The translations under genes and the position numbers were made by a program. Below the pieces are notes generated by a model. The model had not been told where the DNA came from. It made no database searches and saw only the letters and a program-made list of their open reading frames with translations. A stretch of 34,494 bases of DNA from Nitrospirota bacterium (lineage in GTDB: Bacteria > Nitrospirota > Thermodesulfovibrionia > Thermodesulfovibrionales > UBA1546). This document shows positions 7,807 to 16,176 of the stretch, piece after piece. The stretch spans positions 1 to 34,494 of the forward strand of contig WPIF01000027.1 in assembly GCA_009773185.1 (NCBI GenBank). Reading direction: 5' to 3'. Within the stretch, counting starts at the first letter, position 1; each line of letters begins with the position of its first letter.

Positions 7807-8343
7807 TCAGCCTTTTATTGCAGTAACTGTACTGGCCTGTGGCCCTTTTTCACCTTCCTCTTCTGCAAAACGCACCTCCATGCCAACTTTAAGCTGCCTG
7901 AATTTTCCGCGCAGAACGCTGTTCTTGTGAAAATATATCTCCCTGCCGTCAGTCGTAGTCAAAAACCCGTATCCCTTATCTGAGAATATCCTGGTTATCC
8001 GGGCATGTCCTGTCTCCTCGCGCTGCTTGACATCGCCCCGCTGCTTCCTGGCAAAGTCTTCCAGCTTGCGGCGCGCTGCATCAAATGCATCTCTTATTGC
8101 CACATTAAGGTCTTCGCTGGGCTCGCGTTTCACTACCAGTTCAGCGCCAGGCACTGTTATGTCAATATGCACATTGTACTTTATCCCTTCATGGCTATGA
8201 CGGTGTGGCGTTTCCACGACAACCCTGCATCTCATAATCCTGGCATAAAACTCATCAAGTTTCTCTGCCCTCTCGAGAATATCTTCCCTGAAGGCATCCG
8301 GGAGATCAAAGTTACGGGCGGTTATCTGCAATGGAAGTTTCAT
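7807..8343 (-). CDS. Ribosome hibernation factor (HPF/RaiA) fused to a cold-shock domain
   Basis: A 178-residue two-domain protein. Residues 1 to about 105 match the HPF/RaiA/YfiA fold that sits in the decoding channel of resting ribosomes: an initial beta strand LPLQITARNF, the helix EDILERAEKLDEFY, then INVHIDITVPG-type strands and the DLNVAIRDAFDAARRKLEDF helix. After a basic linker, residues 112-178 form a cold-shock domain with RNP1-like KGYGFL and RNP2-like IYFHK. Normal short HPF is about 100 residues, so the fusion adds RNA binding. The start has AAGGAG upstream and a strong candidate promoter at 8390-8418. It would act in the cytoplasm during stress or stasis. Confidence 0.9.
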   Translation of the reverse strand: MKLPLQITARNFDLPDAFREDILERAEKLDEFYARIMRCRVVVETPHRHSHEGIKYNVHIDITVPGAELVVKREPSEDLNVAIRDAFDAARRKLEDFARKQRGDVKQREETGHARITRIFSDKGYGFLTTTDGREIYFHKNSVLRGKFRQLKVGMEVRFAEEEGEKGPQASTVTAIKG

Positions 8344-8389
8344 ATCATCAGCTCCTTAAAAAATCAATTATCTTCGTGCCTATAGTTTC

Positions 8390-8418
8390 ATGCTATCAAT
8401 CCCATATCAGCTTGTCAA
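8390..8418 (-). promoter_or_regulatory. Candidate sigma-70 promoter for the hibernation-factor gene
   Basis: On the minus strand, a perfect TTGACA (8418-8413) and TAGCAT (8395-8390) are 17 bp apart. This predicts a leader of about 40 nt. The -10 region GATAGCAT recurs in the promoter proposed for superoxide dismutase. Confidence 0.6.
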
Positions 8419-8472
8419 GGTTGATAAAGATAAAATTTATTGTCTTGATATGATGGAGGCAATAATACCTGA

Positions 8473-9936
8473 TTAACCGGTACGGGTTGGAACTTCTCTT
8501 TTTCTTTTCCTGAACAAATCAGTCTTTGTCCAGAGCCAGAACAGGCTCTTCACGCTTTTGGCAGCAACAAGGAGGTCATTCAGGCTCCTTAGTTCAAGAA
8601 GTTTTTTAAGGATAAACGACGGCCTGGAATAGAATCTCCTGAATGCTATCTGCCTGAGTTGCAGAATCTCATCCCTTGTCATTGTATATGGTATGAATGC
8701 AGCGCCCTGATATGTATAGTCTGTAAGTTCATCTGATATTTTCCCGTATTTATCGAGATTGTCATACAGGTATGTGCCGGGGAACGGAGTGATGGCATGA
8801 AAGTTTGCCATATCAGGGTTAAGGTCTACGGCAAATTCAATGGTCTGAAGGCCTTCCTCAAATGTCTCACCCGGGATACCGAACATAAAAGGTGTGCTGA
8901 CCCTGAGTCCGACATCCTTGGCTGCCTTTACAGCCTTTCGAATCTGTTCAAGGGTTGTACCTTTTTTTATCGCATTAAGGTTTTTCTGTACACCGCTTTC
9001 TGCGCCAAAGAGTATGGCCCAGCAGCCTGCATCCCTAAACGCCTGAAGCAGAGGCTTGTCCACCTGGTTAACGCATGCGGATGTAAACCATGTAAAATCA
9101 AGTTTCCTGTTCCTGATCTCCTGCGCCAACTGCATGGCCCTGTCATAATCAGCGGCCAATGTATCGTCTATAAATTTTATCTCCCTGTAACCCTGTGAAA
9201 TGCAGTATTCTATCTCCTTCAATACATTTTCAACACTGCGGTATCTGATCCCGCTTTTTCTTTCCTTGTCTATCTGAAAGCAATATATACATCTCCTGTT
9301 ACAGCCCCTTGAGGTCATCAGGACAGCCACCGGCCTTCTCTTATATGTAGCCGGCGGAGGAATATACAGATTTGCATCACCTAAAAGCTCTCTGGAAGGG
9401 AAAGGCAGGGAATCAAGGTCTGTAATTAACGGCCTTGAAGGATTTTTTATAATCCTTTCCCCTGCCCTGTAAATTACACCAAGAACCCCTTCAAGGCTTT
9501 TACCTGCGTGAAGCCGCTCTATTATTTCAAGAGATGTAAACTCGCCTTCTCCTGTGACTATGGCGTCAAATGCTTCACCTGCATCTTCAAGGCAGTGTTC
9601 CTGTACTGCAATAGGATAAGGGCCGCCGGCGCATATAAAAACCTCATCGTTAAATATCCTCTTAAAATCACCTGCCGTCTTCTTTGCCTTTTGCCAGCCA
9701 AAGGTTGTTGAATAAATACCGATAAATGCAGGTTTGAATTCCTGTACTCCCCTCAGTATCTTCTCATGGGACGTGAAGGCTCCGTTAAAGAACTTAACCT
9801 CATGCCCTGCCCTTTGAAGCACAGCTGCAACGTAGAGAGTCCCCAATGGCTGCCAGTAGTTAATCTGTGAGCTTGCTGTCTTTGAAGAAAAGATATCTTC
9901 AGGTACCCATGAGGGTATTACTAACGCACATCTCAT
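8473..9936 (-). CDS. B12-binding-domain radical SAM protein
   Basis: A 487-residue protein of the B12-dependent radical SAM class. An N-terminal Rossmann-like cobalamin-binding region (about 1-150) includes PLGTLYVAAVLQRAGHEV and the VTGEGEFT turn; the classical DxHxxG motif is not evident, which is common in this class. The radical SAM core follows, with C212, C216 and C219 in CNRRCIYC, then FIDDTLAADYDRA and FGAESG. Such enzymes methylate or rearrange lipids, cofactors and antibiotics; the substrate here is unknown. The start codon lies only 2 bp after the stop of the flavoprotein gene and has no ribosome binding site, because a tandem 7-bp repeat occupies that position. Coupled translation is likely. 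Confidence 0.85.
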   Translation of the reverse strand: MRCALVIPSWVPEDIFSSKTASSQINYWQPLGTLYVAAVLQRAGHEVKFFNGAFTSHEKILRGVQEFKPAFIGIYSTTFGWQKAKKTAGDFKRIFNDEVFICAGGPYPIAVQEHCLEDAGEAFDAIVTGEGEFTSLEIIERLHAGKSLEGVLGVIYRAGERIIKNPSRPLITDLDSLPFPSRELLGDANLYIPPPATYKRRPVAVLMTSRGCNRRCIYCFQIDKERKSGIRYRSVENVLKEIEYCISQGYREIKFIDDTLAADYDRAMQLAQEIRNRKLDFTWFTSACVNQVDKPLLQAFRDAGCWAILFGAESGVQKNLNAIKKGTTLEQIRKAVKAAKDVGLRVSTPFMFGIPGETFEEGLQTIEFAVDLNPDMANFHAITPFPGTYLYDNLDKYGKISDELTDYTYQGAAFIPYTMTRDEILQLRQIAFRRFYSRPSFILKKLLELRSLNDLLVAAKSVKSLFWLWTKTDLFRKRKREVPTRTG

Positions 9937-9938
9937 TT

Positions 9939-11354
9939 TTAGCTGATAGCTGATAGCTGATAGCTGTCAGATTTTAAAACTTTTTTTGCGGCTTCTTTCT
10001 TTATTATCTTTTCTGCCGTTTCTATTCCTGACTCTATCGCATGGTCCATATTATAGTATCTGAACATTCCCCCTCTGCCCGCAATATGGAGATTCCTGAA
10101 CCTGCCTAAATAATCATACAATTTATCGCTAAGTTCCTTATAGCCTACCTCAAACAAGGGATATGCCTTAGGCACCCTTACTACAGCGCTGCCTATCACT
10201 TCATGCTTTTTAATAAACCCGAGATGTTCCAAATTTTCAACAGTAATATCAACAAGCCGCTCATTACTCTCGTTCCATATCCTGTCACCCTTAAAACTGA
10301 AGAACTCCGCCACAATAAGCGTCTTGCCTTCAGGGGCCATCTTTTCACTCCAGTTAGTGGGTTCGTGGATTCTTCCAAATGGTATCTTTTGCTCAGGGAT
10401 GTAAATCCATGTCTGGTCTGTAACCCTTTTCCTGTTAATCATTATCGTCACTATGACAATGTCCCTGAACTTCAGCCTTGAAGCTGCATCCAGAATATCA
10501 TCCGGAGGGGGCGGATTAAACATCATGACCAGCTTATTCATTGGTATACTTGATATGATTTCCTCCCCATGTATTACACGGGAATGCATCTGGTTCCTGA
10601 CCTCAATACTATCTATCTTAAAATCAGAGTGGTTAATAGATTCCACGCCCGTATCAGTAAACACATAATTATACCTGTCTATCTCCTCCCTCAGCCTGTC
10701 GGAAATGCGGCCGATGCCTAACTGCGGATATAGAAACCTGTCAGCGAGGGTTGGCACATCTTTCCCGTTCATCTTAAAAAAAGCATTCTTTACAGCCTTA
10801 GCAAGAGACAATCCCTTGATACGCTGGGCAACCCATTCAGCGCTTATCCTCGTACATTCAATACCCCATACCTTTTCGCTGTATTCCCTGAAATAGATGT
10901 CAAACATCTTGCGGCCAAAATTACTGACTACCCAGTCCTCAAGAGAAATATTATCCGGCTCGTTTATGAGTTTTTTAATTCTCTCAAGGGAATAGCCGGA
11001 TATTATCTTCAGTGTGGTTGGTATGCCCAAACCGAACATGGCATTCATGGGTTTAAGCGGATAATCGAAATACCTGTTGCGCATATAAATCTTGCTCTTG
11101 CGCGGAACAGAAATTAATTCTTTACCCATTAAGCCTTTTACGAAATCATTAACCTTGTCTTCTTTCGTAAAAAATCTGTGCCCGCCTAAATCAAACCTGA
11201 AACCGCCATGAATTATTGTCTTTGATAACCCTCCGACCGTGTAATCACTTTCAAATACCCTGACCTTTAAGCCTGCTTTTGTGAGGACGTAACCAGCCGA
11301 TAAGCCGGTAAGTCCGCCTCCCAATATCAATATTTCTTTTTCCTGGTCATTCAC
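9939..11354 (-). CDS. UDP-galactopyranose mutase-like FAD-dependent oxidoreductase
   Basis: A 471-residue flavoprotein. The N-terminal dinucleotide-binding motif is LGGGLTGLSAGYVL (about residues 11-24), followed by an acidic residue in VFESDYTVGGLS. A C-terminal FAD motif AGRGGMFRYYNMDHAIESG binds the flavin again. This layout is shared by UDP-galactopyranose mutase, protoporphyrinogen oxidase and amine oxidases, and the closest look is the UGM-like group in polysaccharide loci. It starts at GTG (11354) with AGGTGA upstream. The last codons, giving a tail SYQLSAIS, are formed by a 7-bp tandem repeat and are probably not part of the folded enzyme. It is likely co-transcribed with the downstream B12 radical SAM gene. 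Confidence 0.8.
   Translation of the reverse strand: MNDQEKEILILGGGLTGLSAGYVLTKAGLKVRVFESDYTVGGLSKTIIHGGFRFDLGGHRFFTKEDKVNDFVKGLMGKELISVPRKSKIYMRNRYFDYPLKPMNAMFGLGIPTTLKIISGYSLERIKKLINEPDNISLEDWVVSNFGRKMFDIYFREYSEKVWGIECTRISAEWVAQRIKGLSLAKAVKNAFFKMNGKDVPTLADRFLYPQLGIGRISDRLREEIDRYNYVFTDTGVESINHSDFKIDSIEVRNQMHSRVIHGEEIISSIPMNKLVMMFNPPPPDDILDAASRLKFRDIVIVTIMINRKRVTDQTWIYIPEQKIPFGRIHEPTNWSEKMAPEGKTLIVAEFFSFKGDRIWNESNERLVDITVENLEHLGFIKKHEVIGSAVVRVPKAYPLFEVGYKELSDKLYDYLGRFRNLHIAGRGGMFRYYNMDHAIESGIETAEKIIKKEAAKKVLKSDSYQLSAIS
9940..9970. repeat. 7-bp tandem repeat (TAGCTGA)n
   Basis: Three perfect TAGCTGA units and a fourth, TAGCTGT, span the 3' end of the flavoprotein gene and the gap to the next start codon. 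They encode the last residues of the flavoprotein and displace any ribosome binding site of the radical SAM gene. Related repeats are at 15268-15295 and 18783-18796. Confidence 0.85.
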
Positions 11355-11423
11355 GCTATCACCTATGCTTAATTACGGAGTTCAGCTCATTGGAGAGATT
11401 TAAATCCTGCGATACTAAATAAT

Positions 11424-11460
11424 AAAAATTACCCCGCGGTTTTAACCGCAGGGTAATTTT
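11424..11460 (-). terminator. Terminator after the usp gene
   Basis: A long stem with one mismatch pairs AAAATTACCCCGCGGTT with AACCGCAGGGTAATTTT. Read on the minus strand it ends in a T-rich tract, about 60 bp past the usp stop. The A/T-symmetric flanks mean it could work in both directions, insulating the flavoprotein gene. Confidence 0.75.
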
Positions 11461-11519
11461 CCTGTCCACTAAAAATCAAAAAGCCGTACGAAACACCTGT
11501 ATTTCACAAAATACTTTGG

Positions 11520-11981
11520 TTACTTCACAAGCAATACAGGGATATCGGAGTTGTTTGCAACCTCCCTGCTGACGCTTCCCATGAATCTGTGCGAAATCCT
11601 CTTGCCTCTCGAACCAATAACTATCATGTCCACGTTTTCTTTTTTAGCGGTCTTGAGAATTTCTTCAGCAGGATGGCCTTTCCTGATTATAGTCTTTATT
11701 CCGGTTACTCCTTTATTCTCAAGAGCCTTCTTGTAATAATTCAAAATCTTTTGTGCCTTTTCGTCCAGGGCTTCCTGATATTCCGTTCCTTTCAGCACTT
11801 CTTCAAGGGTGGACATTTCAGCGTCGCCAAGCATTTCATCAATTAATGACTTGCCCTCGAATTTCTCGACGAAAACCAGCACTGTTTTTTCCGGCTGAAT
11901 GCAAGAACATACATTACTGCATACAGAAAAAGCATTCTTGGTACCCTTCGTATCGTCAACTGCAATCAATACTTTTTTCAT
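11520..11981 (-). CDS. Universal stress protein, UspA family
   Basis: A single-domain 153-residue Usp. The N-terminus KKVLIAVDDTKGTKNA gives the first strand and the conserved aspartate. The C-terminal nucleotide-binding motif G-x2-G-x9-G-S is present in GSRGKRISHRFMGSVS, so ATP binding is likely. An internal segment of about residues 45-95 is helical and charged. AGGTGAG lies upstream of the ATG. It is the last gene of the yeeE-tusA-glycine-rich-usp run (36-bp gap to the upstream gene) and is followed by a terminator. Usp proteins support survival under stress; why one travels with sulfur uptake genes is not known. Confidence 0.9.
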   Translation of the reverse strand: MKKVLIAVDDTKGTKNAFSVCSNVCSCIQPEKTVLVFVEKFEGKSLIDEMLGDAEMSTLEEVLKGTEYQEALDEKAQKILNYYKKALENKGVTGIKTIIRKGHPAEEILKTAKKENVDMIVIGSRGKRISHRFMGSVSREVANNSDIPVLLVK

Positions 11982-12017
11982 TTTCTCACCTGCTATTTTT
12001 AGTTAATACGCTGAGTT

Positions 12018-12296
12018 TTATTTGCCGTACCCGCCAGATGATGGTGCAGCCCCATAACCGCCTGCTGCCGGTGCTGAGCCATGGCCTTCTGCCGGTGCTC
12101 CTCCGTACCCGCCTGCCGCCGGTGCTGATGATGACCCGCCATAGCCGCCCCCTGCCGGTGCTGCTGAACCATAGCCGCCTCCTGCTGCTCCTTCTCCCTG
12201 AGTCTGTGCTGTCATATCATGCTGCTGGCTATAAATGGTCAAAAAACCAAGTATAGCAACAACAAGAACAATAATAATCACCAGAGGTGTTTTCAT
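12018..12296 (-). CDS. Small membrane-anchored glycine/alanine/tyrosine-rich protein
   Basis: A 92-residue protein with one hydrophobic segment at residues 4-22 (PLVIIIVLVVAILGFLTIY). A low-complexity tail from about residue 37 is built on repeated GGYG plus APA units (five GGYG copies). GAGGAGGG precedes the ATG at the right distance, so it is expressed. No family or function is recognised. The single N-terminal anchor suggests the tail lies outside the membrane, probably in the periplasm. It sits between tusA and usp in a sulfur-uptake operon, 33 bp after tusA. The tail could be a flexible linker or binding surface; the repetitive DNA may change length easily. Confidence 0.75.
   Translation of the reverse strand: MKTPLVIIIVLVVAILGFLTIYSQQHDMTAQTQGEGAAGGGYGSAAPAGGGYGGSSSAPAAGGYGGAPAEGHGSAPAAGGYGAAPSSGGYGK
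12025..12200. repeat. Imperfect tandem coding repeats for the GGYG/APA tail
   Basis: Irregular units built around GCCGGTGCT and a Gly-Gly-Tyr-Gly codon block recur about every 30-36 bp. They encode the low-complexity tail of the membrane protein. Unit lengths vary, so this is not a perfect satellite. Confidence 0.55.
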
Positions 12297-12329
12297 TTAG
12301 CCCTCCTCAATTTATTAAAGGGAAAAATC

Positions 12330-12581
12330 TTATCCCTTTTTAATCTTTAAATATATTTTGCCGCCTTCTGTTTTCTTATCCATTACATCATGACCTACCT
12401 GATCACACATCTGCGCTATCGTCTCTACGGATGATGGATTATCAAGTATAATCTCGACAATATCACCCTCGGACATTTTTTCGAGTGATTTTTTTGCATA
12501 TATCTGTGGGTGCGGGCAGACGTAACCGCAAACATCCAGCAGATATGTTCCGTCACCTTTTTTCTCAAATTTCATAGCCAT
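12330..12581 (-). CDS. tusA: TusA-family sulfur carrier protein
   Basis: An 83-residue protein with the TusA/SirA fold, which carries sulfur as a persulfide on a conserved cysteine. The CPxP motif is present as CPHP in DVCGYVCPHPQ, with an extra cysteine four residues earlier. Length and the later segment EIILDNPSSVETIAQMC fit the family. AAGGAGG lies 8 bases before the ATG. It follows a YeeE-type transporter by 41 bp, matching the known partnership of the thiosulfate importer TsuA/YeeE with a TusA-like protein (TsuB/YeeD). Its likely job is to accept sulfur from imported thiosulfate in the cytoplasm. Confidence 0.92.
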   Translation of the reverse strand: MAMKFEKKGDGTYLLDVCGYVCPHPQIYAKKSLEKMSEGDIVEIILDNPSSVETIAQMCDQVGHDVMDKKTEGGKIYLKIKKG

Positions 12582-12622
12582 AACAAATTTCCTCCTTTAA
12601 ATTGTTTTTTATTTATTATAAA

Positions 12623-14077
12623 TCAAAATGCTTCCATTTCTTTGGCCATCTTTCTTTCAGACCACCAGTTGAAGAACTTAACGCCTATAAAAGCGCCGCC
12701 GACCATGCCCGTGCCATACAGCCATCCGCTGGGATCTCCACCGGCTACCCTTATAAAAAAAGCGCCGATATTGCATCCCAGTGCAGGCCTTGAGCCAACG
12801 CCCATCAATATCCCGCCCATGAGGCCCCATACAATCAGCTCGCCCTTCGGCAGTTTAAACTTGAATTCATTGCTCAGCCGCGCCATTACCATAGCGCCAA
12901 AGACGATACCCAAAGACATCCAGAGAGCAGGGTTACGCCAGGGATCAGGAAGACCGTTATTGACTCCAAAGAATATATTGTCGCGCATATTCCAGCCTAA
13001 TTTGTCGAGAATCCACCCGCCAAGCTGGCCTTCCTGGCTGGTTATATACCAATATCCAGGGTCAAAAACAGTGCCCTTTATGCTGGTATCGGCAGCATGT
13101 CCCATCCTTGTTAAGAGCTCCCCAAAATTTGCAACACCGAACTTAATCTGCATTCCCTTCATAACAAATATATGGAGTCCTGCTACTATACCGATAATCA
13201 CGCCCATAATAGTCGTTCTCTTTGATGCAGTTATCATATTCCAGATGCCTGCAATCTCATCACCAAAACCAGTTGCCCCGCCTTTTGCCTTTGCCCTTTT
13301 CTTCATAAAGCCTTTTCTACTGTAGAAGGCATAGATGACAATAAGAAGCAATGCCGCGGGTATAAGGGCGTTCAATAATGAGTCTCCAATAAAATACTTT
13401 GCCGCACCCGGTAAAGCTTCTGAGATAGCCTTTGTGTGGGATAACTGAAGGGTTGGCTGGTTCCAGACATATCCTGCAAGATATGTATCGAACGAAGAGG
13501 TCATTTTCTCAACAGGAATATTCCTTGCTGCTGCGTTTACAACAGCGGCATCCACCCATTTCTGCGGGACCAGGAAGTTGAACCATGTGACATCAACGAA
13601 TACCGCCTGTCCTATACAAAGTCCGAAAAACGCTGCAAGGAAAGACGTGCCATTCCCCTCGCCGATCTTATACAAAGAACCTGAAGCACAGCCGCCGGCA
13701 AGAACCATTCCAACGCCAAAGATTAAACCGGAAATCAGTGTATGTATCCCGAATGGCGCCGGATGAAAGGTGCTCATGTTGGTTGATGCAAGAGTTGCCT
13801 GTATAAGGCTGAAAAATGTAAGCGCCACCAGAATACCAACTGCCATTCTCGGGACACCTGCAGCAAAAAGGTCTCTCGAAGCTGAGGCAAAACAAAATCT
13901 TCCGTACTGAAGCATCATCCCGTAGGCAAATCCAAACCAGATGTACGCTATAAGGTACATGTAATATACATTTACCTTATAGTAGGCAAAGCTGATAAGG
14001 ATCATGATGCCTGTGACTATAAAGGCCCAGATTTGATTCTTTCTTTGACCCGTATCCACTGCTGTTGTTGTTTCCAC
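12623..14077 (-). CDS. YeeE/YedE (TsuA-like) thiosulfate or sulfur-compound transporter
   Basis: A 484-residue inner-membrane protein with many hydrophobic helices. The family's conserved cysteine motifs are visible: GRFCFAS, GGCASGS and ALGCNIGAFF, the last followed by GWLYGTGMVGGAFIG. In TsuA such cysteines relay thiosulfate through the membrane. At 484 residues it is longer than E. coli YeeE (about 350). The extra length comes from two extra hydrophilic segments, around residues 170-225 and 330-390. The start is GTG (14077) with AGGAGGG upstream. The next gene is tusA. It probably imports thiosulfate or a related sulfur species. The exact substrate is inference. Confidence 0.9.
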   Translation of the reverse strand: METTTAVDTGQRKNQIWAFIVTGIMILISFAYYKVNVYYMYLIAYIWFGFAYGMMLQYGRFCFASASRDLFAAGVPRMAVGILVALTFFSLIQATLASTNMSTFHPAPFGIHTLISGLIFGVGMVLAGGCASGSLYKIGEGNGTSFLAAFFGLCIGQAVFVDVTWFNFLVPQKWVDAAVVNAAARNIPVEKMTSSFDTYLAGYVWNQPTLQLSHTKAISEALPGAAKYFIGDSLLNALIPAALLLIVIYAFYSRKGFMKKRAKAKGGATGFGDEIAGIWNMITASKRTTIMGVIIGIVAGLHIFVMKGMQIKFGVANFGELLTRMGHAADTSIKGTVFDPGYWYITSQEGQLGGWILDKLGWNMRDNIFFGVNNGLPDPWRNPALWMSLGIVFGAMVMARLSNEFKFKLPKGELIVWGLMGGILMGVGSRPALGCNIGAFFIRVAGGDPSGWLYGTGMVGGAFIGVKFFNWWSERKMAKEMEAF

Positions 14078-14368
14078 AGACTTTTTCCCTCCTTTTTAGT
14101 CTTTTTTAAATGAGAGTTATTTTTTTGGATTCTTTCTGAATAACCTCCCCCTTTCCTTATAAAATTTATACAAATTAAATATCATCTTTAAGTTTTGCGG
14201 CTGAACTTTCCATGCAATATTAACATTTAAACCTATATTTGTGCATGTATATATACACAAAAATGTAATCAAAAATCAAGCTAAATTTACAATTTTAGAT
14301 TTAAGCTTTTTATTTGCTTATAAAGACCATTAAATTGCCCCTGAAACAGGCTGAATTCTTATTTATAT
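14078..14368. promoter_or_regulatory. AT-rich intergenic region upstream of the yeeE-like gene
   Basis: This 291-bp gap between the glycosyltransferase stop and the transporter start is very AT-rich. It contains a perfect 12-bp palindrome TGTATATATACA at 14246-14257, flanked by TTTGTG/CACAAA arms, which could be an operator. No convincing -35/-10 pair stands out, and I see no gene in it. Confidence 0.3.
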
Positions 14369-16099
14369 TCAATGCCTGCCGGGTTGATATATCCTCACTC
14401 CGGTCCTATAACGGAACACCCCTTCAAATATATTAAATACACCGGAAAGGCGATAACCTGCCAGATCTTTCCCAATGCCTTCAGGCAAGGCATCGTTCGT
14501 ACTATCTGATATTACCACGACTGCAGCATTCTCCTTCGAATATTTATCACCAGAATAATACTCGGGGTTTTTGTATTCCCATGTAAACCTCAAAGAAGAT
14601 TTTTCAATCTTTTCAAACGGCTGATAAGAAATATTCTCATAGTTATAGAGGATATTTTTTTTTGTGAAATAGTCCAGCACAGGGACTGAGACAGACGGGT
14701 TGCTTACAGGCTCAGCAGGCGACAGCGTAAAAACTTCGATGTTTGATTCTTCTATGGAGTCTAAAAACCTGCCTGCGTCTTTCAGATTCACGGCGCTTAT
14801 TTTCTGCATAAACGGCAGATAACCAAAAAGCCCCACTACAACTGAAGAGATTACAATGCATAATGAAATGAATTTCACTGCCTCTTTTTTCTCAATCTGC
14901 ACAAGCCCGTAAGAAGCCATCAGGCTCAACATCGGGAAGACCATAATAATATAACGTATCCTCTTTATCTGAAACAGAACTATCAGCAGAACAAGCCATA
15001 GTATAATTAAATACTTTAAATCCTTTTTCCTTAAAGCAGCGTATGCAGAATACAACGCCGCTGCGGTAATCAAGGGATGTATCTGGAAAAAGAATGTCGA
15101 GACAAAACTTTCACCCCACCTTTTCAGCCCTGGCTTCTGATAAGCCATCAGGAGCCTTATCTGCTCTAAAAAAACTTCATCCTTATATAAAAAAACAATC
15201 CCTATTAATACCGCCGCAATTAAAAAAGTTACGGAACCCCTATAAACATAGGTTCTGGGTTTTTGTGGCTGACAGCTGACAGCTGACAGCTGACGGCTTT
15301 GAGGAAGTAAATAAACCACAAACACAACACCCAGAACAGAAAGCATCATCCAGGCCGAATACTTTGAGTAGAAAGCAAGAAATACGGCAAGTGATGAAAG
15401 CAGTATCCATAGACCTCCGCGTTTTAGCGCCATGATAAAAGTAAAAATCGCGAGCGTGAGAAAAAACATTGTTGGAACATCAACAAGCATAAGCGGGACC
15501 TGAACAAACAGGTATGGAATCCCGAGAAGGAGCATCCCTCCGTATAACCCTGTATCTTCGCCCCAAAGTATTTTCCCGATCATGTAAGTGAGCACAACTG
15601 TCATGGAAAAAAGAAATGTTGTGAATATCTCGATATAAAGCCTGGTCTCTCCAAAAAATTTAAATATCAGGCCGTAAAGAAAAGGGACCAGCGGCATATC
15701 AGTCCACGCCATAATATCCCTGCCCCATTCCCTGAAGAAATATCCAATGCCATAAATTTCAAGATGCTTCGCCTGGGTAAAATACCTCGATGCATCCATG
15801 ATTACCTCAGGTTCCCGCCAGAACAAGGCCGCAATAAGATACGAAGATACAAAAAGGAAGACAGCCGGATAACGTTCTATCAACTTGACCCTTGAAAATA
15901 TGTAAGCAGATATAAGCCCGGGCATGAGAATAAAAAAAATCCTTGCTGCGTTTGTGTTTGTAAAGGCCCAGTGCCAGCTTGTAAGGCGGTTGTCATCCAG
16001 AGACCTTGAAACAAATAAGACAATATAAATAAGGAGTGCGAGCAGAGAAAAAATCAGCACATAGTCATTTTTCTTAAACCATTTTAAAATATTGCCCAT
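14369..16099 (-). CDS. GT39/ArnT-type membrane glycosyltransferase
   Basis: A 576-residue polytopic membrane protein with about 10-12 hydrophobic segments in the first 430 residues and a C-terminal soluble part. The pattern matches the PMT/ArnT (GT-C) group. These transfer a sugar from a polyprenyl phosphate donor on the periplasmic side. An acidic residue follows the first segments (EPEVIMDASRY), and the DMPLVPFLYGLIFKFFGE segment matches the family's P-P-L-x-Y region. The acceptor is unknown; lipid A or a protein are the usual choices. A 7-bp tandem repeat adds the in-frame segment around LSAVSCQ in a loop near residue 275. Confidence 0.8.
   Translation of the reverse strand: MGNILKWFKKNDYVLIFSLLALLIYIVLFVSRSLDDNRLTSWHWAFTNTNAARIFFILMPGLISAYIFSRVKLIERYPAVFLFVSSYLIAALFWREPEVIMDASRYFTQAKHLEIYGIGYFFREWGRDIMAWTDMPLVPFLYGLIFKFFGETRLYIEIFTTFLFSMTVVLTYMIGKILWGEDTGLYGGMLLLGIPYLFVQVPLMLVDVPTMFFLTLAIFTFIMALKRGGLWILLSSLAVFLAFYSKYSAWMMLSVLGVVFVVYLLPQSRQLSAVSCQPQKPRTYVYRGSVTFLIAAVLIGIVFLYKDEVFLEQIRLLMAYQKPGLKRWGESFVSTFFFQIHPLITAAALYSAYAALRKKDLKYLIILWLVLLIVLFQIKRIRYIIMVFPMLSLMASYGLVQIEKKEAVKFISLCIVISSVVVGLFGYLPFMQKISAVNLKDAGRFLDSIEESNIEVFTLSPAEPVSNPSVSVPVLDYFTKKNILYNYENISYQPFEKIEKSSLRFTWEYKNPEYYSGDKYSKENAAVVVISDSTNDALPEGIGKDLAGYRLSGVFNIFEGVFRYRTGVRIYQPGRH
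15268..15295. repeat. 7-bp tandem repeat (GCTGACA)n inside a glycosyltransferase gene
   Basis: Three perfect GCTGACA units plus GCTGACG lie in the coding region and add the residues around RQLSAVSCQ in a hydrophilic loop. They remain in frame. The core AGCTGA is shared with the repeats at 9940-9970 and 18783-18796. Confidence 0.8.
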
Positions 16100-16116
16100 T
16101 AATACTCATGCAGACT

Positions 16117-16143
16117 TTAAGGGGCGTCTGCGACGCCCCTTAA
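16117..16143. repeat. GC-rich inverted repeat between rhodanese and glycosyltransferase genes
   Basis: A perfect 12-bp stem TTAAGGGGCGTC / GACGCCCCTTAA with a 3-nt loop. On the minus strand, the direction of both flanking genes, the T tract precedes rather than follows the stem, so it is not a canonical terminator. It may be a dispersed palindrome. Confidence 0.6.
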
Positions 16144-16176
16144 AAAAAATTATCCGCTATTTGTAATCTGCTACAG

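Noticed and set aside
9940-9970. CRISPR or satellite array
   Set aside because: Units are only 7 bp with no spacers; it is a simple tandem repeat.
11753-12256. 167-residue plus-strand frame across usp and the glycine-rich gene
   Set aside because: Repetitive Leu/Pro/Arg sequence is the shadow of the GGYG repeats on the other strand.
12510-13325. 271-residue plus-strand open frame across the yeeE-like gene
   Set aside because: It is antisense to a clear transporter gene, lacks a ribosome binding site and has a proline/isoleucine-rich sequence typical of shadow frames.
16117-16143. Terminator between rhodanese and glycosyltransferase genes
   Set aside because: The hairpin is strong, but its T tract precedes the stem on the transcribed strand, so only an inverted repeat is called.
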